A DNA stretch of 64,000 nucleotides from an uncultured Siphonobacter sp. (GTDB taxonomy: Bacteria > Bacteroidota > Bacteroidia > Cytophagales > Spirosomataceae). Position numbers and translations under genes: made by a program. Shown piece by piece: positions 27,385 to 36,341 of this stretch (position 1 is its first letter; each line of letters starts with the position of its first letter). The stretch spans positions 116,900 to 180,899 of the forward strand of contig CAJYIW010000001.1 in the NCBI GenBank assembly GCA_913775095.1, given 5' to 3'. The notes below the pieces were generated by a model. The model ran no database searches. It had not been told where the DNA came from and saw nothing but the letters and a program-made list of their open reading frames with translations.

Positions 27385-30300
27385 ATGAGTACGACCCATC
27401 AAACCACGTGTTGCTATTGCGGTGTAGGTTGCGGCATTGTCGTTAAAAAAGAAGCTACGGGTGCTTTATCCGTACAGGGCGACCCGCAGCATCCTTCCAA
27501 TCGCGGCATGCTATGCTCCAAAGGCATGAACCTGCATTATACCGTGATGGATCAGTCCGACCGCTTGCTGTATCCTCAGATGCGGTACGGTCGTTCGGCT
27601 CCGATGCAACGCGTGAGTTGGGATACGGCACTGGAACGCACGGCGGCAGTTTTCAAAACGCTGATTGAAAAGTACGGCCCTGACTCCGTCGCATTTTACG
27701 TTTCGGGTCAGTGCCTTACCGAAGAATATTACCTGGTTAACAAGCTCATCAAGGGTTTCATTGGCTCGAACAACATTGATACCAATTCCCGGCTTTGCAT
27801 GAGTTCGGCAGTGGCGGGTTATAAGCTCAGTCTCGGGGAAGACTCCGTCCCCATTTGTTACGACGACATTGAAGAAGCCGATGTGTTTTACGTACAGGGG
27901 GCCAATCCGGCCTGGTGCCATCCCATTTTGTGGCGACGGATTGAAGCTCATAAGGCCGCTAATCCGCACGTAAAGATTATTTGCATTGATCCCCGAACAA
28001 CCGATACGGCCCGCTCGGCGGATTTGCATCTACCCCTGAACCCGGGAACGGACATTGTGCTTAACCACGCCATTGGCCGCATTCTCATTGAACGCGATTA
28101 CCTGGACACCAGCTTTGTGCTGGATCACACGGACGGGTTTCAGGCGTATCGCGAACTGGTTTTTCAGAGAAGTCTGGAAGAATCTGCCGAACTGTGCGGA
28201 CTCTCTTCCCGCGATATTATTCAGGCTGCCGAGTGGATTGGTACGTCCAGGGGGTTTCTCTCCCTTTGGACGATGGGAATGAACCAGTCGGTGGTGGGGG
28301 TTAACAAAAACCTGTCACTCATTAATTTACACCTCATTACCGGACGCATTGGCACACCCGGCAATGGGCCTTTTTCCTTAACCGGGCAACCGAATGCGAT
28401 GGGTGGCCGGGAAGTGGGCGGCCTGGCCAATGCCCTCCCCGCTCACCGGGAGGTTACCAATGCCCAGCACCGGGCCGAAGTCGAGGCGTTCTGGCAATCG
28501 CCCGTTTCTATTTCTGACAAGCCCGGATTAACGGCTACGGAATTATTTAAAGCACTGGAGGAAGATCGACTGAAAGCCGTCTGGATTATCAATACGAATC
28601 CCATGGTAAGTATGCCCGATATGAATGCCGTGGAGTCTGCTCTGAAAAAAGCCCGTTTTGTTGTGGTGCAGGATATTTCCAATCGGTCCGATACGGTCGC
28701 TTTTGCCGACGTTGTTTTACCGGCTTCGGGATGGCTGGAGAAAGAAGGTACCATGACCAACGCCGAACGGCGAATTACCTATTTACCCAAAATTCTGGAA
28801 GCTCCCGGCGAAACTCTGCCCGACGCGGAAATCATCTGGCGTTTTGCTCAGAAAATGGGATTTCAAGAGGCCTTTACGTACCGGAATGCTTCGGAAGTCT
28901 ACGCAGAATACGCCCAATTAACCAAGGGCACGAACGTAGACATTACGGGAGTTACGTATGAATTATTACAGCAGAAACGAAGCATCCAATGGCCCTATCC
29001 TACTCACGCTCAGGACTCAACTAAACGTTTATTCTCCGATCACCGTTTCTATACCCCTAACCAGAAAGCTCAGATTCGGGCTGTTCCCGATGGGAATGCC
29101 TCGGAACCAGTAAATGAAGATTTCCCCTTGATATTAACCACGGGTCGCATCCGCGATCAGTGGCACACCATGACGAAGACGGGCCGGGTGGCTAAACTGA
29201 ATCAGCACATTCCGCAGGCTTTCCTGCAGATCCATCCGAACGATGCCGCTCAGCGTACGATCAGCGATGGTCAACTGGTCATCGTTCGTAGCCGCCGGGG
29301 CGAAGTGCGGGTCAAAGCTCAGCTCAGCGAAGAGGTCCGCCCCGGGGTTTGTTTTTTGCCCATGCACTGGGGAAAAATTCTTCAGTCAAACCTTCACCGG
29401 GCCAATAATCTGACCAATTCCCTGGTCGATCCCATTTCCAAAGAACCCGATTTCAAGTTTTCAGCGATTGAAGTAAAAGCTTATGAAAAGCCGCGTGAGA
29501 AGATCATTATCATCGGAGCGGGTTCGGCTGGACTGGGTTTTGTTCAATCCTACCGGGCTTTAAATCAGGACGATGAAATACACGTTTTTTCAAAAGAAGA
29601 ACACCCCTTTTACAACCGCGTCTTATTACCCGACTACATCAGTGGAGCCCAAACCTGGTCGCAGTTAGTCAAATTAACTCCTGAAGAATTTGAAAAGCAG
29701 GGTATTACCGTTCATACGGGCATCAGCATTGAACATATAGACCGCACCCACCGCGTCGTTACCGACAGTCTGGGCCGCGAACATTCATACGATAAGCTGA
29801 TTCTGGGTATGGGCAGTCGCTCCTTTCGCCCCAAAGGGGTTCCTAACCTACCCGGTATTTTCAACCTGCGATCCCGCATGGATGCCGATACCCTTCAGCC
29901 TTACCTGGACCGGCCTGACGCCCGAATCGTAGTGGTGGGAGGCGGATTATTAGGACTTGAATTAGCGGCTTCTTTACGCCACATGGGTTTGCAGGTAACG
30001 GTTATTCAGCGATCGGGCCGTTTCATGGAACGCCAGCTGGATCCCCTCGCCAGCGAAATGCTGTATCAGGAGCTTCGGGAACGCGGTATTGATATTTACT
30101 TTAACGAAGAAGTACAAACGTATTCGGGTTCCACTGAGCTTGACGGTATTCAGCTGAAATCCGGCAAAAAAATCGATTGTCAGGCCGTTGTCCTAGCCAT
30201 TGGCACAACGCCCAATCTGGAATTGGCTCAGGCGTCGGGACTGGACTGTGGTCGGGGCGTCATCGTCAATGATTACCTGCAAACCTCTGATCCTGCCATT

Positions 30301-30876
30301 TTTGCGGCCGGAGAAATTGCCCAGTGGCAGGGCCAGATGTGGGGCATCACCCGGGCTGCCGAACAGCAGGCGGAAGTAATGGCCCGTTTCATCTTCGGAG
30401 ATATTTCCCAGCCCTACCGCGGCAGTTTGTCCATGAATATTCTGAAAATGGAAGGCCTGCATTTGTGCAGCATGGGTCTGGCCGAAGCTCCTGATTCTAC
30501 GTACGAGGAAATCGTTTTTGTGGATAAAGCCAAGCGGTATTACAAGAAGTGCATTGTGCACCAGGATCGCCTCGTGGGAGCTATTCTGATTGGCGATAAA
30601 AATGAGTTTCTGGAATTCCGGGAGCTCATTGCCAACCGAACCGAACTTTCCGAAAAACGCCTGCAACTCCTTCGATCCAGTCAGCAGGCAGACCCCCTCG
30701 AAGGCCGGTTAGTGTGCTCCTGCAATAGTGTAGGCGAAGGCAATCTGAAAAAAGCTATTCACTCGGGCTGTACTGATTTTCAGAAACTTTGTCAGCAAAC
30801 CGGAGCCGGAACTGGCTGTGGTTCCTGCCGTCCGGAAGTCAAGAGTATTCTTCAGCAAATGCTGGTAACTGTGTAA
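27385..30876 (+). CDS. Assimilatory nitrate reductase fused to a NirB-like FAD/BFD electron-transfer module
   Basis: 1163 residues. N-terminal 4Fe-4S motif CCYCGVGCGIV...GMLCSKG (residues 9-50), molybdopterin oxidoreductase core (about 55-480), Moco dinucleotide-binding domain (about 575-695, LILTTGRIRDQWHT). From about residue 705 a complete FAD/NAD(P) pyridine-nucleotide reductase follows (KIIIIGAGSAGLGF; second motif VVVGGGLLGLELAASL). The last 55 residues are a BFD-like 2Fe-2S domain (CSCNSVGEG ... GTGCGSC). One chain thus joins NasC-like catalysis to NasB-like electron input, so NAD(P)H could drive nitrate reduction directly. It is 3 bases upstream of the rubredoxin-fusion gene. Confidence 0.93.
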   Translation: MSTTHQTTCCYCGVGCGIVVKKEATGALSVQGDPQHPSNRGMLCSKGMNLHYTVMDQSDRLLYPQMRYGRSAPMQRVSWDTALERTAAVFKTLIEKYGPDSVAFYVSGQCLTEEYYLVNKLIKGFIGSNNIDTNSRLCMSSAVAGYKLSLGEDSVPICYDDIEEADVFYVQGANPAWCHPILWRRIEAHKAANPHVKIICIDPRTTDTARSADLHLPLNPGTDIVLNHAIGRILIERDYLDTSFVLDHTDGFQAYRELVFQRSLEESAELCGLSSRDIIQAAEWIGTSRGFLSLWTMGMNQSVVGVNKNLSLINLHLITGRIGTPGNGPFSLTGQPNAMGGREVGGLANALPAHREVTNAQHRAEVEAFWQSPVSISDKPGLTATELFKALEEDRLKAVWIINTNPMVSMPDMNAVESALKKARFVVVQDISNRSDTVAFADVVLPASGWLEKEGTMTNAERRITYLPKILEAPGETLPDAEIIWRFAQKMGFQEAFTYRNASEVYAEYAQLTKGTNVDITGVTYELLQQKRSIQWPYPTHAQDSTKRLFSDHRFYTPNQKAQIRAVPDGNASEPVNEDFPLILTTGRIRDQWHTMTKTGRVAKLNQHIPQAFLQIHPNDAAQRTISDGQLVIVRSRRGEVRVKAQLSEEVRPGVCFLPMHWGKILQSNLHRANNLTNSLVDPISKEPDFKFSAIEVKAYEKPREKIIIIGAGSAGLGFVQSYRALNQDDEIHVFSKEEHPFYNRVLLPDYISGAQTWSQLVKLTPEEFEKQGITVHTGISIEHIDRTHRVVTDSLGREHSYDKLILGMGSRSFRPKGVPNLPGIFNLRSRMDADTLQPYLDRPDARIVVVGGGLLGLELAASLRHMGLQVTVIQRSGRFMERQLDPLASEMLYQELRERGIDIYFNEEVQTYSGSTELDGIQLKSGKKIDCQAVVLAIGTTPNLELAQASGLDCGRGVIVNDYLQTSDPAIFAAGEIAQWQGQMWGITRAAEQQAEVMARFIFGDISQPYRGSLSMNILKMEGLHLCSMGLAEAPDSTYEEIVFVDKAKRYYKKCIVHQDRLVGAILIGDKNEFLEFRELIANRTELSEKRLQLLRSSQQADPLEGRLVCSCNSVGEGNLKKAIHSGCTDFQKLCQQTGAGTGCGSCRPEVKSILQQMLVTV

Positions 30877-30879
30877 GCC

Positions 30880-32310
30880 ATGAGAGATTATTATACGCTG
30901 AAAATCAATGCACCCGCGGGTATTTATTCCCCCGGAAATTTACTTCGGATTCTGACCATGGCCTACGAGTCAGGCATCCGCAAAGTGCGGTTTGGGGCTC
31001 GTCAGCAGTTACTAATGACCGTTCACTACGAGGAACTACCGAGTCTCCAGAAGGCCCTTACGCAGGAATCCATTGCCCATGAGATCAATACAGACCTCTA
31101 CCCTAACCTGATTAGTTCGTATTGTGGGGAAGACGTATTTCGCAGCGGCGACTGGCTGCGGGAAAGTGAGTATCATTCGATTCTGGATCAGTTTGAGAAA
31201 CCAAGCCGTCTGAAGGTAAACCTCTCGGATTCGGGGCAGAGTTTTACCCCCTTCTTTACGGGTCACGTGAATTTTATCGCCTCGGATGAACCACACTTCT
31301 GGCACGCGTACCTTCGACTGCCTAAAAGCAATCAGCTCATTCGTTTTCAACAGTTGCTCTACAGTAGCGATCTGGGCCGTTTTGTTTATGTACTGGAAGA
31401 GTTACTGAACCAGTCCGTGACAGATTGGCTCGATCAGTTGCAACAAACCCCTTTCATTGCCCAGCCCTCTTTGCAGGAAGTTGAGCTTCCCGAGTTTTCG
31501 CTTCCCTACTACGAAGGATTTAATCGGTACGGCTCACGGACCTGGCTCGGGCTTTACCGGCGGGATGAATGGTTCAGCGTCTCCTTTCTGATGGACGTCT
31601 GTAATTTGTGTCTCCAGACCCGGGTTGGTGAACTTTGCAGCACTCCCTGGAAATCGCTGATTATCAAAAATATTCAGGAAAAAGATCGTATCTACTGGTC
31701 CCATTTACTGGGTAAGCATAACATCAGTGTTCGCCATGCGTCGCATGAACTGGCCTGGCAAACCGAAGATCATTCAGAGGAGGGCTCCCGTTTAAAACAG
31801 GAGGTGATTCAGCACTTCAATCGGGAAGATACCCGGACGTTTGGATTATGCTTTGGCATTCAGACGCAACCCAAATCAGAAGTTTTTGGCTCGGTACTGA
31901 TCAAACAACGGCCCTGGATTAAGCTAGGGCCCCTGGCCCTGGGTAAACGGTACGATCTGTATCTGGCCGATCAGTATAACCCCAACAGCCGCACATTCAG
32001 GCGAGTGGAAAAAGGATTATTTCGTTTCCACGTTCCGCTACAGGTCGAACGCATCTGTCGCAACTTCAGTGCTCAGCGGATGACGCCTACCGCAGAACTT
32101 CACCTGAAGCCGGAGGAAGAATCTTCCCCCCGGGCGGATAGCCGCGTGTATCAGTGTCCCGACTGCCTGTCTCAGTACGATGAAAGGTACGGTGATGTTA
32201 CGCAGGGAATCTCCGCTCAGACTCCTTTTGAAGCTTTACCCGAGCATTACTGCTGCCCACTTTGCGAGGCTACGAAAACTCAATTCATGAAAGTGGTACA
32301 GGCCTCCTAA
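30880..32310 (+). CDS. Degenerate sirohaem-reductase-like protein fused to rubredoxin
   Basis: 476 residues. Residues 1-70 look like a nitrite/sulfite reductase ferredoxin-like half domain (KINAPAGIYSPGNLLRILTM, then VRFGARQQLLMTV), and a second half appears around 230-300. The Cys pairs that hold 4Fe-4S and sirohaem in real reductases are missing: the expected places read NLISSYCGEDVF (one Cys) and VNLSDSGQSFTPF (none). The last 55 residues are a rubredoxin with CPDC and CPLC. Best reading: a catalytically inert reductase relative carrying an iron centre for electron transfer to nitrate reductase (inference). Its stop overlaps the convergent rep gene by 4 bases. Confidence 0.75.
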   Translation: MRDYYTLKINAPAGIYSPGNLLRILTMAYESGIRKVRFGARQQLLMTVHYEELPSLQKALTQESIAHEINTDLYPNLISSYCGEDVFRSGDWLRESEYHSILDQFEKPSRLKVNLSDSGQSFTPFFTGHVNFIASDEPHFWHAYLRLPKSNQLIRFQQLLYSSDLGRFVYVLEELLNQSVTDWLDQLQQTPFIAQPSLQEVELPEFSLPYYEGFNRYGSRTWLGLYRRDEWFSVSFLMDVCNLCLQTRVGELCSTPWKSLIIKNIQEKDRIYWSHLLGKHNISVRHASHELAWQTEDHSEEGSRLKQEVIQHFNREDTRTFGLCFGIQTQPKSEVFGSVLIKQRPWIKLGPLALGKRYDLYLADQYNPNSRTFRRVEKGLFRFHVPLQVERICRNFSAQRMTPTAELHLKPEEESSPRADSRVYQCPDCLSQYDERYGDVTQGISAQTPFEALPEHYCCPLCEATKTQFMKVVQAS

Positions 32311-33212
32311 ACACCAAACGTTTTGGCCGTGTAGCTGCCGATATTCTTGATTTCGTTATTGGCCGCCCTTACCTCAATCTCGTAGAGGGTTTTGTTGATG
32401 CGTTCAATGCTGAAGGATTGAATGATTTCTTCGGCCTGGTCCTGCCGTAATTTAAATCGATTGATCAGCCGGTCCATGATTGGGGTGACGTCGATGGCAC
32501 TGGATTTACTGGCGTAGGACACTTCAAACACCACGTTCTCGACGGGCTTACGTCCCCTGCCCTCTTTTTCCCCGTAAACGGGTGTGTAGGTGAACGTTAA
32601 ATCCGTATTACCGTTGATTTCCCGCATCGCTACTTCCAGCACTTCCCGATTGAAATGAGTCCATTTGGGGTATTTGTCCTTCCCCGTTTTAGGGTCAATG
32701 ATGGCCAGCATGGATTTCAGCTCCACGACGCTGCGGGTGAAGGTTTTGTTCTTCATGTTTTTATACATGCAGAGCAATTCGTAAATCCGCTTGGCGTGAA
32801 TGGATTGCAAGGCCATGGCTGCCTGGAGCTGAATTTTGGTAAACTTCTCCTTCAGTTCCACGTAAAAGGGCCGAATTCTTCGGGAAAGCTCAATTTCAAT
32901 AATGCCCGTGCCTTTTTTGTAAGTAGCAGAAGCGGCAAAAGTCGTTTGCAGAAAATCGCCGTTGGGTAAATATCCTTCGACCAGACGGGTTACAATCTTG
33001 GCCGTAGCTTTTTTGTAAGCATCGTAGTACAACTCTTCGCTCCCCATGATGGAAGCAATTTCTTTTATCGAAACCTGGTAGACTTTGTTCAGCGGATCAT
33101 CGGGCCGAACCTGAGAAATGACCATGTACATGATGTTCCGCTCGGTCTCCGACATTTCATAACGGGCTTCGGTGATGAAGTTATCCTGGTATAATTCAAT
33201 CTGCTTTTTCAT
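32307..33212 (-). CDS. Replication initiator protein, Rep_3 superfamily
   Basis: 301 residues from the ATG at 33212; the frame extends only to a TTG at 33239. Two winged-helix domains of the Rep_3/RepB type are recognisable: the N-terminal NFITEARYEMSETERNIMYM, the stretch FAASATYKKGTGIIEIELSR, and the linker motif LQSIHAKRIYELLCMYKN. It should bind the 22-base iterons located directly upstream and open the origin. Iterons upstream of its start also suggest autoregulation. A TATATTTG box lies at 33244-33237 on the minus strand. This gene marks the replicon as a plasmid or chromid. Confidence 0.93.
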   Translation of the reverse strand: MKKQIELYQDNFITEARYEMSETERNIMYMVISQVRPDDPLNKVYQVSIKEIASIMGSEELYYDAYKKATAKIVTRLVEGYLPNGDFLQTTFAASATYKKGTGIIEIELSRRIRPFYVELKEKFTKIQLQAAMALQSIHAKRIYELLCMYKNMKNKTFTRSVVELKSMLAIIDPKTGKDKYPKWTHFNREVLEVAMREINGNTDLTFTYTPVYGEKEGRGRKPVENVVFEVSYASKSSAIDVTPIMDRLINRFKLRQDQAEEIIQSFSIERINKTLYEIEVRAANNEIKNIGSYTAKTFGV

Positions 33213-33236
33213 AGCGTTAGGTTGCTGACTGTTAAC

Positions 33237-33244
33237 CAAATATA
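33237..33244 (-). promoter_or_regulatory. Candidate -7 box of rep
   Basis: Read on the minus strand the sequence is TATATTTG, a perfect TAnnTTTG, 25 bases before the rep ATG. No TTG lies at the right distance upstream; the half iteron at 33279-33293 and the full iterons behind it occupy the area where Rep binding could repress. Confidence 0.45.
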
Positions 33245-33278
33245 GAAAAGAATTTAAATTAGTTGTACATTAAATTCT

Positions 33279-33403
33279 AAAACACAACTTTTTACCGATC
33301 AAAACACAACTTTTACCACCCGTTTCACCGATCAAAACGCAACTTTTAAAGGCATTTTCACCGATCAAAACACAACTTTCTACCGATCAAAATACAACTT
33401 TTA
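33279..33403 (+). repeat. Proximal iteron cluster: four full copies plus a half copy
   Basis: 22-base repeats with core GATCAAAACACAACTTTT preceded by ACC. Full copies start at 33294, 33327, 33360 and 33382; the last two are directly adjacent (22-base period) and the first three are 33 bases apart. A half copy (AAAACACAACTTTT) lies at 33279-33293. All have the same orientation. Variation is small (ACGCAAC or ATACAAC in some). They are the likely Rep-binding sites for initiation and rep autoregulation. Confidence 0.92.
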
Positions 33404-33407
33404 AAAG

Positions 33408-33416
33408 TTATCCACA
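33408..33416 (+). promoter_or_regulatory. DnaA box
   Basis: TTATCCACA, a perfect consensus DnaA box, five bases after the last proximal iteron and just before the AT-rich segment. The same nonamer also occurs at 34691-34699 inside parB, where it may be chance. Confidence 0.75.
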
Positions 33417-33420
33417 GGAT

Positions 33421-33610
33421 AAAATTCTCAAAATCAGCTACTTATTTTTGAAAAATTTTGCTTCAAGAGTATATCAAGAGTATTTGAAATACACAAACTC
33501 TTGATTTCCCGAAAATCCCCTCTCCCACCGCACTTTTTTTATCATTGAAAGAAAAACTGATCAATCAGAAAAATCAAAAAACAAAAGCGGGGGAAAATTA
33601 ATATAAACTC
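33421..33610. other. AT-rich segment, possible DNA unwinding element
   Basis: Mostly A/T with runs such as TTTTTGAAAAATTTTG. It contains a direct repeat TCAAGAGT (33463-33470 and 33474-33481) and its inverse ACTCTTGA (33497-33504). Position directly next to iterons and DnaA box fits the melting site of an iteron origin. Confidence 0.55.
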
Positions 33611-33814
33611 AGGCCGTGAACTAAAAAATTAGTTAATACTCAGTCTGACCAGGCTGTTCTTTTACGCACAGGCTGCTAAAATCTCTTTGATACCAGATAG
33701 TATCATCGACTTAGAGAAAACGTCTTAGAGTGGCTTAAAATAACTATCCTGCCCGTACTGCCTCTATCATGCCGGTTAGAGTTACATCATTCCAAACCCA
33801 CATGCTCTTTCTTT

Positions 33815-34323
33815 ACCGATCAAAACACAACTTTTAGGGGTAGTGAGAGCTTAAAACTATCCACTGACCTGGTCGACCAATGCTCAGAAGCACGAATCAG
33901 GGTAGATTTACCTTCCCTACATCCAGAAACGAAAGACTCATCATCCATCAGACCAGACTCACCAATCAAAACGCAACTTTTAATTACTCATTAATACTGT
34001 ATTCCATTGATTAGTAGCTTCTTGCCTTCACGAGTCGACCGATCAAAACACAACTTTTAAACCCATTATCGTGTACATTTCATTACTTGCAGATGGATTA
34101 GGCATCCTTTAAAAGTACGAGTAAACTGACCGATTAAAACACAACTTATTTACCCACTGAAACAACTGTATACCCTTTCTTAACTTTGCAAGTTTCTGAT
34201 AATCAATCCATCTGACATCCATTTTTGCATCATGAAATGACCGATCAAAACACAACTTTTAAGATGCTCCTTTTTCCCCTCATTACTGGGACGGACTCCT
34301 TACCAATCAAAACGCAACTTTTA
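33815..34323 (+). repeat. Distal iterons: six spread copies
   Basis: Full 22-base copies at 33815-33836, 33961-33982, 34038-34059, 34129-34150, 34240-34261 and 34302-34323, same orientation as the proximal cluster, 62 to 146 bases apart. Two carry ACCAATC with ACGCAAC instead of ACCGATC with ACACAAC, and one has ACCGATT and ends in ATT. The wide spacing suggests a copy-control or handcuffing role rather than initiation. Confidence 0.9.
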
Positions 34324-34338
34324 AAAACCATACAACAG

Positions 34339-34375
34339 AAAAGGCAACACCCGAACTATATCGATGTTGCCTTTT
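34339..34375. terminator. Terminator after parB
   Basis: Perfect 11-base stem AAAAGGCAACA (34339-34349) / TGTTGCCTTTT (34365-34375) with a 15-base loop, 24 bases beyond the parB stop. The A-run at the left acts as a T-run on the minus strand. Confidence 0.7.
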
Positions 34376-34398
34376 AGTTAGCTTAATCCTTCTTTAAT

Positions 34399-35358
34399 TT
34401 ATCGCAGTGTTTTCAATTGCCTGGCCAGTTTGATGATCGCATTGAGCAATTCATCCGAGGGTACTTCTACTTTTGTCAGCTGCGTCAGTTTTTTTCGAAG
34501 CTGATTTTTTATTTCCTCCGCCGATTCTTCCACAGAACCGGAAGCCTTTTCAGGTACTTTCCGGAGAGCCTGACTGATCGCTTCTGCGGAAGATAGATTT
34601 TCTACTTCCAGACTGGCTAATTGCTGAATATCACTCTTGCTGACTTTTACTTTACCGCTTAATACTTCCTTTCTCAATTCAGGACTAAGCTTATCCACAC
34701 CCCTTGAAAATTCCGCATCCCGTTTGATCGTCTTTTCACTTACATTGAATCGTTCGGCCAGACGTTCCGAAGTACTGGTTTTTTCATAAGGGACATTTTG
34801 TCCTTTATGGTCATTCTCTGCATAAGGGTCAGAATGTCCCTTATGCTTTTCGCCTCCTGAATTTTCATAAAGGTCATTTTGTCCTTTATGGCTGAGACGA
34901 TCGTATTTCCCCCTCTCCAAACGTTCCGTACGATACCGCAGTCCTCGTAAATAAGAAGCTTGTTCAGGAGTTAAATTTCTTCTTCCCAGCTGATTTTCAA
35001 TCATAAAAGCGTACACCGCCTCTTTGTCTGAAAACTGAACCAGATGTATCTTATAATCAATGTGATGAGTCTTGCAGATGGAATATCGGTTGTGTCCATC
35101 AATAAGAATATAGGCCGGTTCCGGACTATTCGTCTCTCGGGCAATGCCTTCCGTAGTTTCCCAAATCAACAGAGCTTCGCGACATCCTTCCCGCTGGATG
35201 TTGGCTTCCAGCTGAGCAAATTCTTCGGGTAAAAGCGGAGGAATGAATGCTTCCAGTTCTGGTAAAATCTGAATCCGGTTTTTGATTTCTTCGTGTCGAA
35301 GCAGGCTCTGATCCTTAATGATCTTTTTATCCGTTAAACCGATTTGATATTTTTTCAT
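34399..35358 (-). CDS. parB: ParB-family partition protein
   Basis: 319 residues. N-terminal ParB/Srx domain with LIDGHNRYSIC (about 85-95) and the ENQLGRRNLTPEQ motif (121-133); central helix-turn-helix TSERLAERFNVSEKTIKRD (195-213); a charged C-terminal region for dimerisation. Residues 157-194 hold three copies of an HKGQN-x-x-YE phrase in a flexible linker, encoded by three 25-base palindromes (separate entries). It starts 11 bases after the parA stop and should bind the centromere and stimulate ParA for segregation of the replicon. Confidence 0.88.
   Translation of the reverse strand: MKKYQIGLTDKKIIKDQSLLRHEEIKNRIQILPELEAFIPPLLPEEFAQLEANIQREGCREALLIWETTEGIARETNSPEPAYILIDGHNRYSICKTHHIDYKIHLVQFSDKEAVYAFMIENQLGRRNLTPEQASYLRGLRYRTERLERGKYDRLSHKGQNDLYENSGGEKHKGHSDPYAENDHKGQNVPYEKTSTSERLAERFNVSEKTIKRDAEFSRGVDKLSPELRKEVLSGKVKVSKSDIQQLASLEVENLSSAEAISQALRKVPEKASGSVEESAEEIKNQLRKKLTQLTKVEVPSDELLNAIIKLARQLKTLR
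34785..34809. repeat. Palindrome 1 inside parB, candidate parS
   Basis: 25 bases: arm CATAAGGGACA, centre TTT, arm TGTCCTTTATG. Ten of eleven base pairs match. Confidence 0.6.
34821..34845. repeat. Palindrome 2 inside parB, candidate parS
   Basis: 25 bases: arm CATAAGGGTCA, centre GAA, arm TGTCCCTTATG. Ten of eleven pairs match. It begins 36 bases after palindrome 1. Confidence 0.6.
34866..34890. repeat. Palindrome 3 inside parB, candidate parS
   Basis: 25 bases: arm CATAAAGGTCA, centre TTT, arm TGTCCTTTATG. Ten of eleven pairs match. It begins 45 bases after palindrome 2; all three are in the same reading frame. Confidence 0.6.
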
Positions 35359-35369
35359 AGGTAAGAGAC

Positions 35370-36320
35370 TTAGACTCGGGATTGAATGAATTCAGTAGCC
35401 AGGTTTTTGTAATCAGTCGCTCCATTGGAATCTTTCTGGTACGTAAAAATATCCTGCTGAGCTACCTGCGATTCCTTCAGGGCTACATTGGTCCGAATCT
35501 CCGTTTTGAAAATGCGGAAGTTGCTTAGAGCTTCATGGATGTTATGAATCATGTCCCGGTGAACATTCAGTCGTTTATCGACCATCGTCAGTAGTATGCC
35601 CTCTACTTTTAATTCGTAGTTGATGCGATCCCGAACCTGAGCAACCCGGTCAAACAAATGATTCACTCCTTTCATGGAAGAGGCTTCGGGTTGCAGGGTG
35701 ACCAGACAACTGTGGGAAGCAACCAGCGAAGAATTGGTAAAGATGTTAAGGGCCGGGGGACAGTCAATGAAGATGAAATCGTAATTTCCTCGCACCGGAG
35801 CCAGGGCGTTTTTCAACTGGTTAACCCCACCCACAGCCTGCACCAATTCCAGATCTGCGTAAGCCAGTTCCAGATCACTGGGAGCCAGATCCAGATTCGT
35901 ATCAATGGTAACAATGGGAAGGGGTTCATTTTTTAATAAGGCATGAACCACCTGTTTCTCCAGCTCATCCAGACCAAGCGACTGAGTAAGGTTTCCCTGG
36001 GAGTCCATATCCACCAGCAGAACCCGGTAGCCAGCCAGAGCCAGGGCCTTTCCTAAATTTAAGGTCGTCGTCGTTTTGCCTACGCCACCCTTGTGGTTAA
36101 CCACTGAAATAATTCGAGCCTTCCGTTCTGCCATTTCGGCGTAACCATAGTCCCGCAGAATGGGGTATAAGGCCGACAAATGTTTTTCGTTGAGCGTCCG
36201 ATCGCCAGAAATGGCTTTAGCCAAAGTCCCTGACGGTAAACCGGCCTGCTTTTCAATAGCAGATACCGAAAGAGCAGGTTTGCGGCGAAAGAATGAAAGA
36301 GCTTCTTCGTGAGTCAGCAT
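35370..36320 (-). CDS. parA: ParA partition ATPase with N-terminal DNA-binding domain
   Basis: 316 residues. A short N-terminal helix-turn-helix (ALSVSAIEKQAGLPSGTLAK, residues 16-35) precedes the ATPase, as in type Ia ParA proteins that repress their own promoter. The deviant Walker A is KGGVGKTT (77-84); Walker B is FIFIDCPPAL and LVDMDSQGN contains the A' region. It forms the nucleoid-based gradient that positions the plasmid. First gene of a parAB operon; a long inverted repeat upstream (36342-36376) is the likely operator. Confidence 0.94.
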   Translation of the reverse strand: MLTHEEALSFFRRKPALSVSAIEKQAGLPSGTLAKAISGDRTLNEKHLSALYPILRDYGYAEMAERKARIISVVNHKGGVGKTTTTLNLGKALALAGYRVLLVDMDSQGNLTQSLGLDELEKQVVHALLKNEPLPIVTIDTNLDLAPSDLELAYADLELVQAVGGVNQLKNALAPVRGNYDFIFIDCPPALNIFTNSSLVASHSCLVTLQPEASSMKGVNHLFDRVAQVRDRINYELKVEGILLTMVDKRLNVHRDMIHNIHEALSNFRIFKTEIRTNVALKESQVAQQDIFTYQKDSNGATDYKNLATEFIQSRV

Positions 36321-36341
36321 AGCCTAAGGTCGTTTGGAATA

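Larger units (their letters stand above)
33213..34398. other. Replication origin region (oriV), about 1.2 kb without genes
   Basis: Non-coding stretch between rep and parB. It holds a proximal iteron cluster, a DnaA box, an AT-rich segment with repeats (33421-33610), six spread iterons and a terminator hairpin. The combination of Rep_3 gene, iterons, DnaA box and AT-rich DNA is that of an iteron-controlled theta origin. Confidence 0.9.

Noticed and set aside
30789..31082. 97-codon plus-strand frame overlapping the nitrate reductase end
   Set aside because: Shadow of the nitrate reductase and rubredoxin-fusion genes in another frame.
34691..34699. Second perfect DnaA box inside parB
   Set aside because: A single nonamer in coding sequence, away from the AT-rich segment; likely chance, so not listed as a separate origin element.
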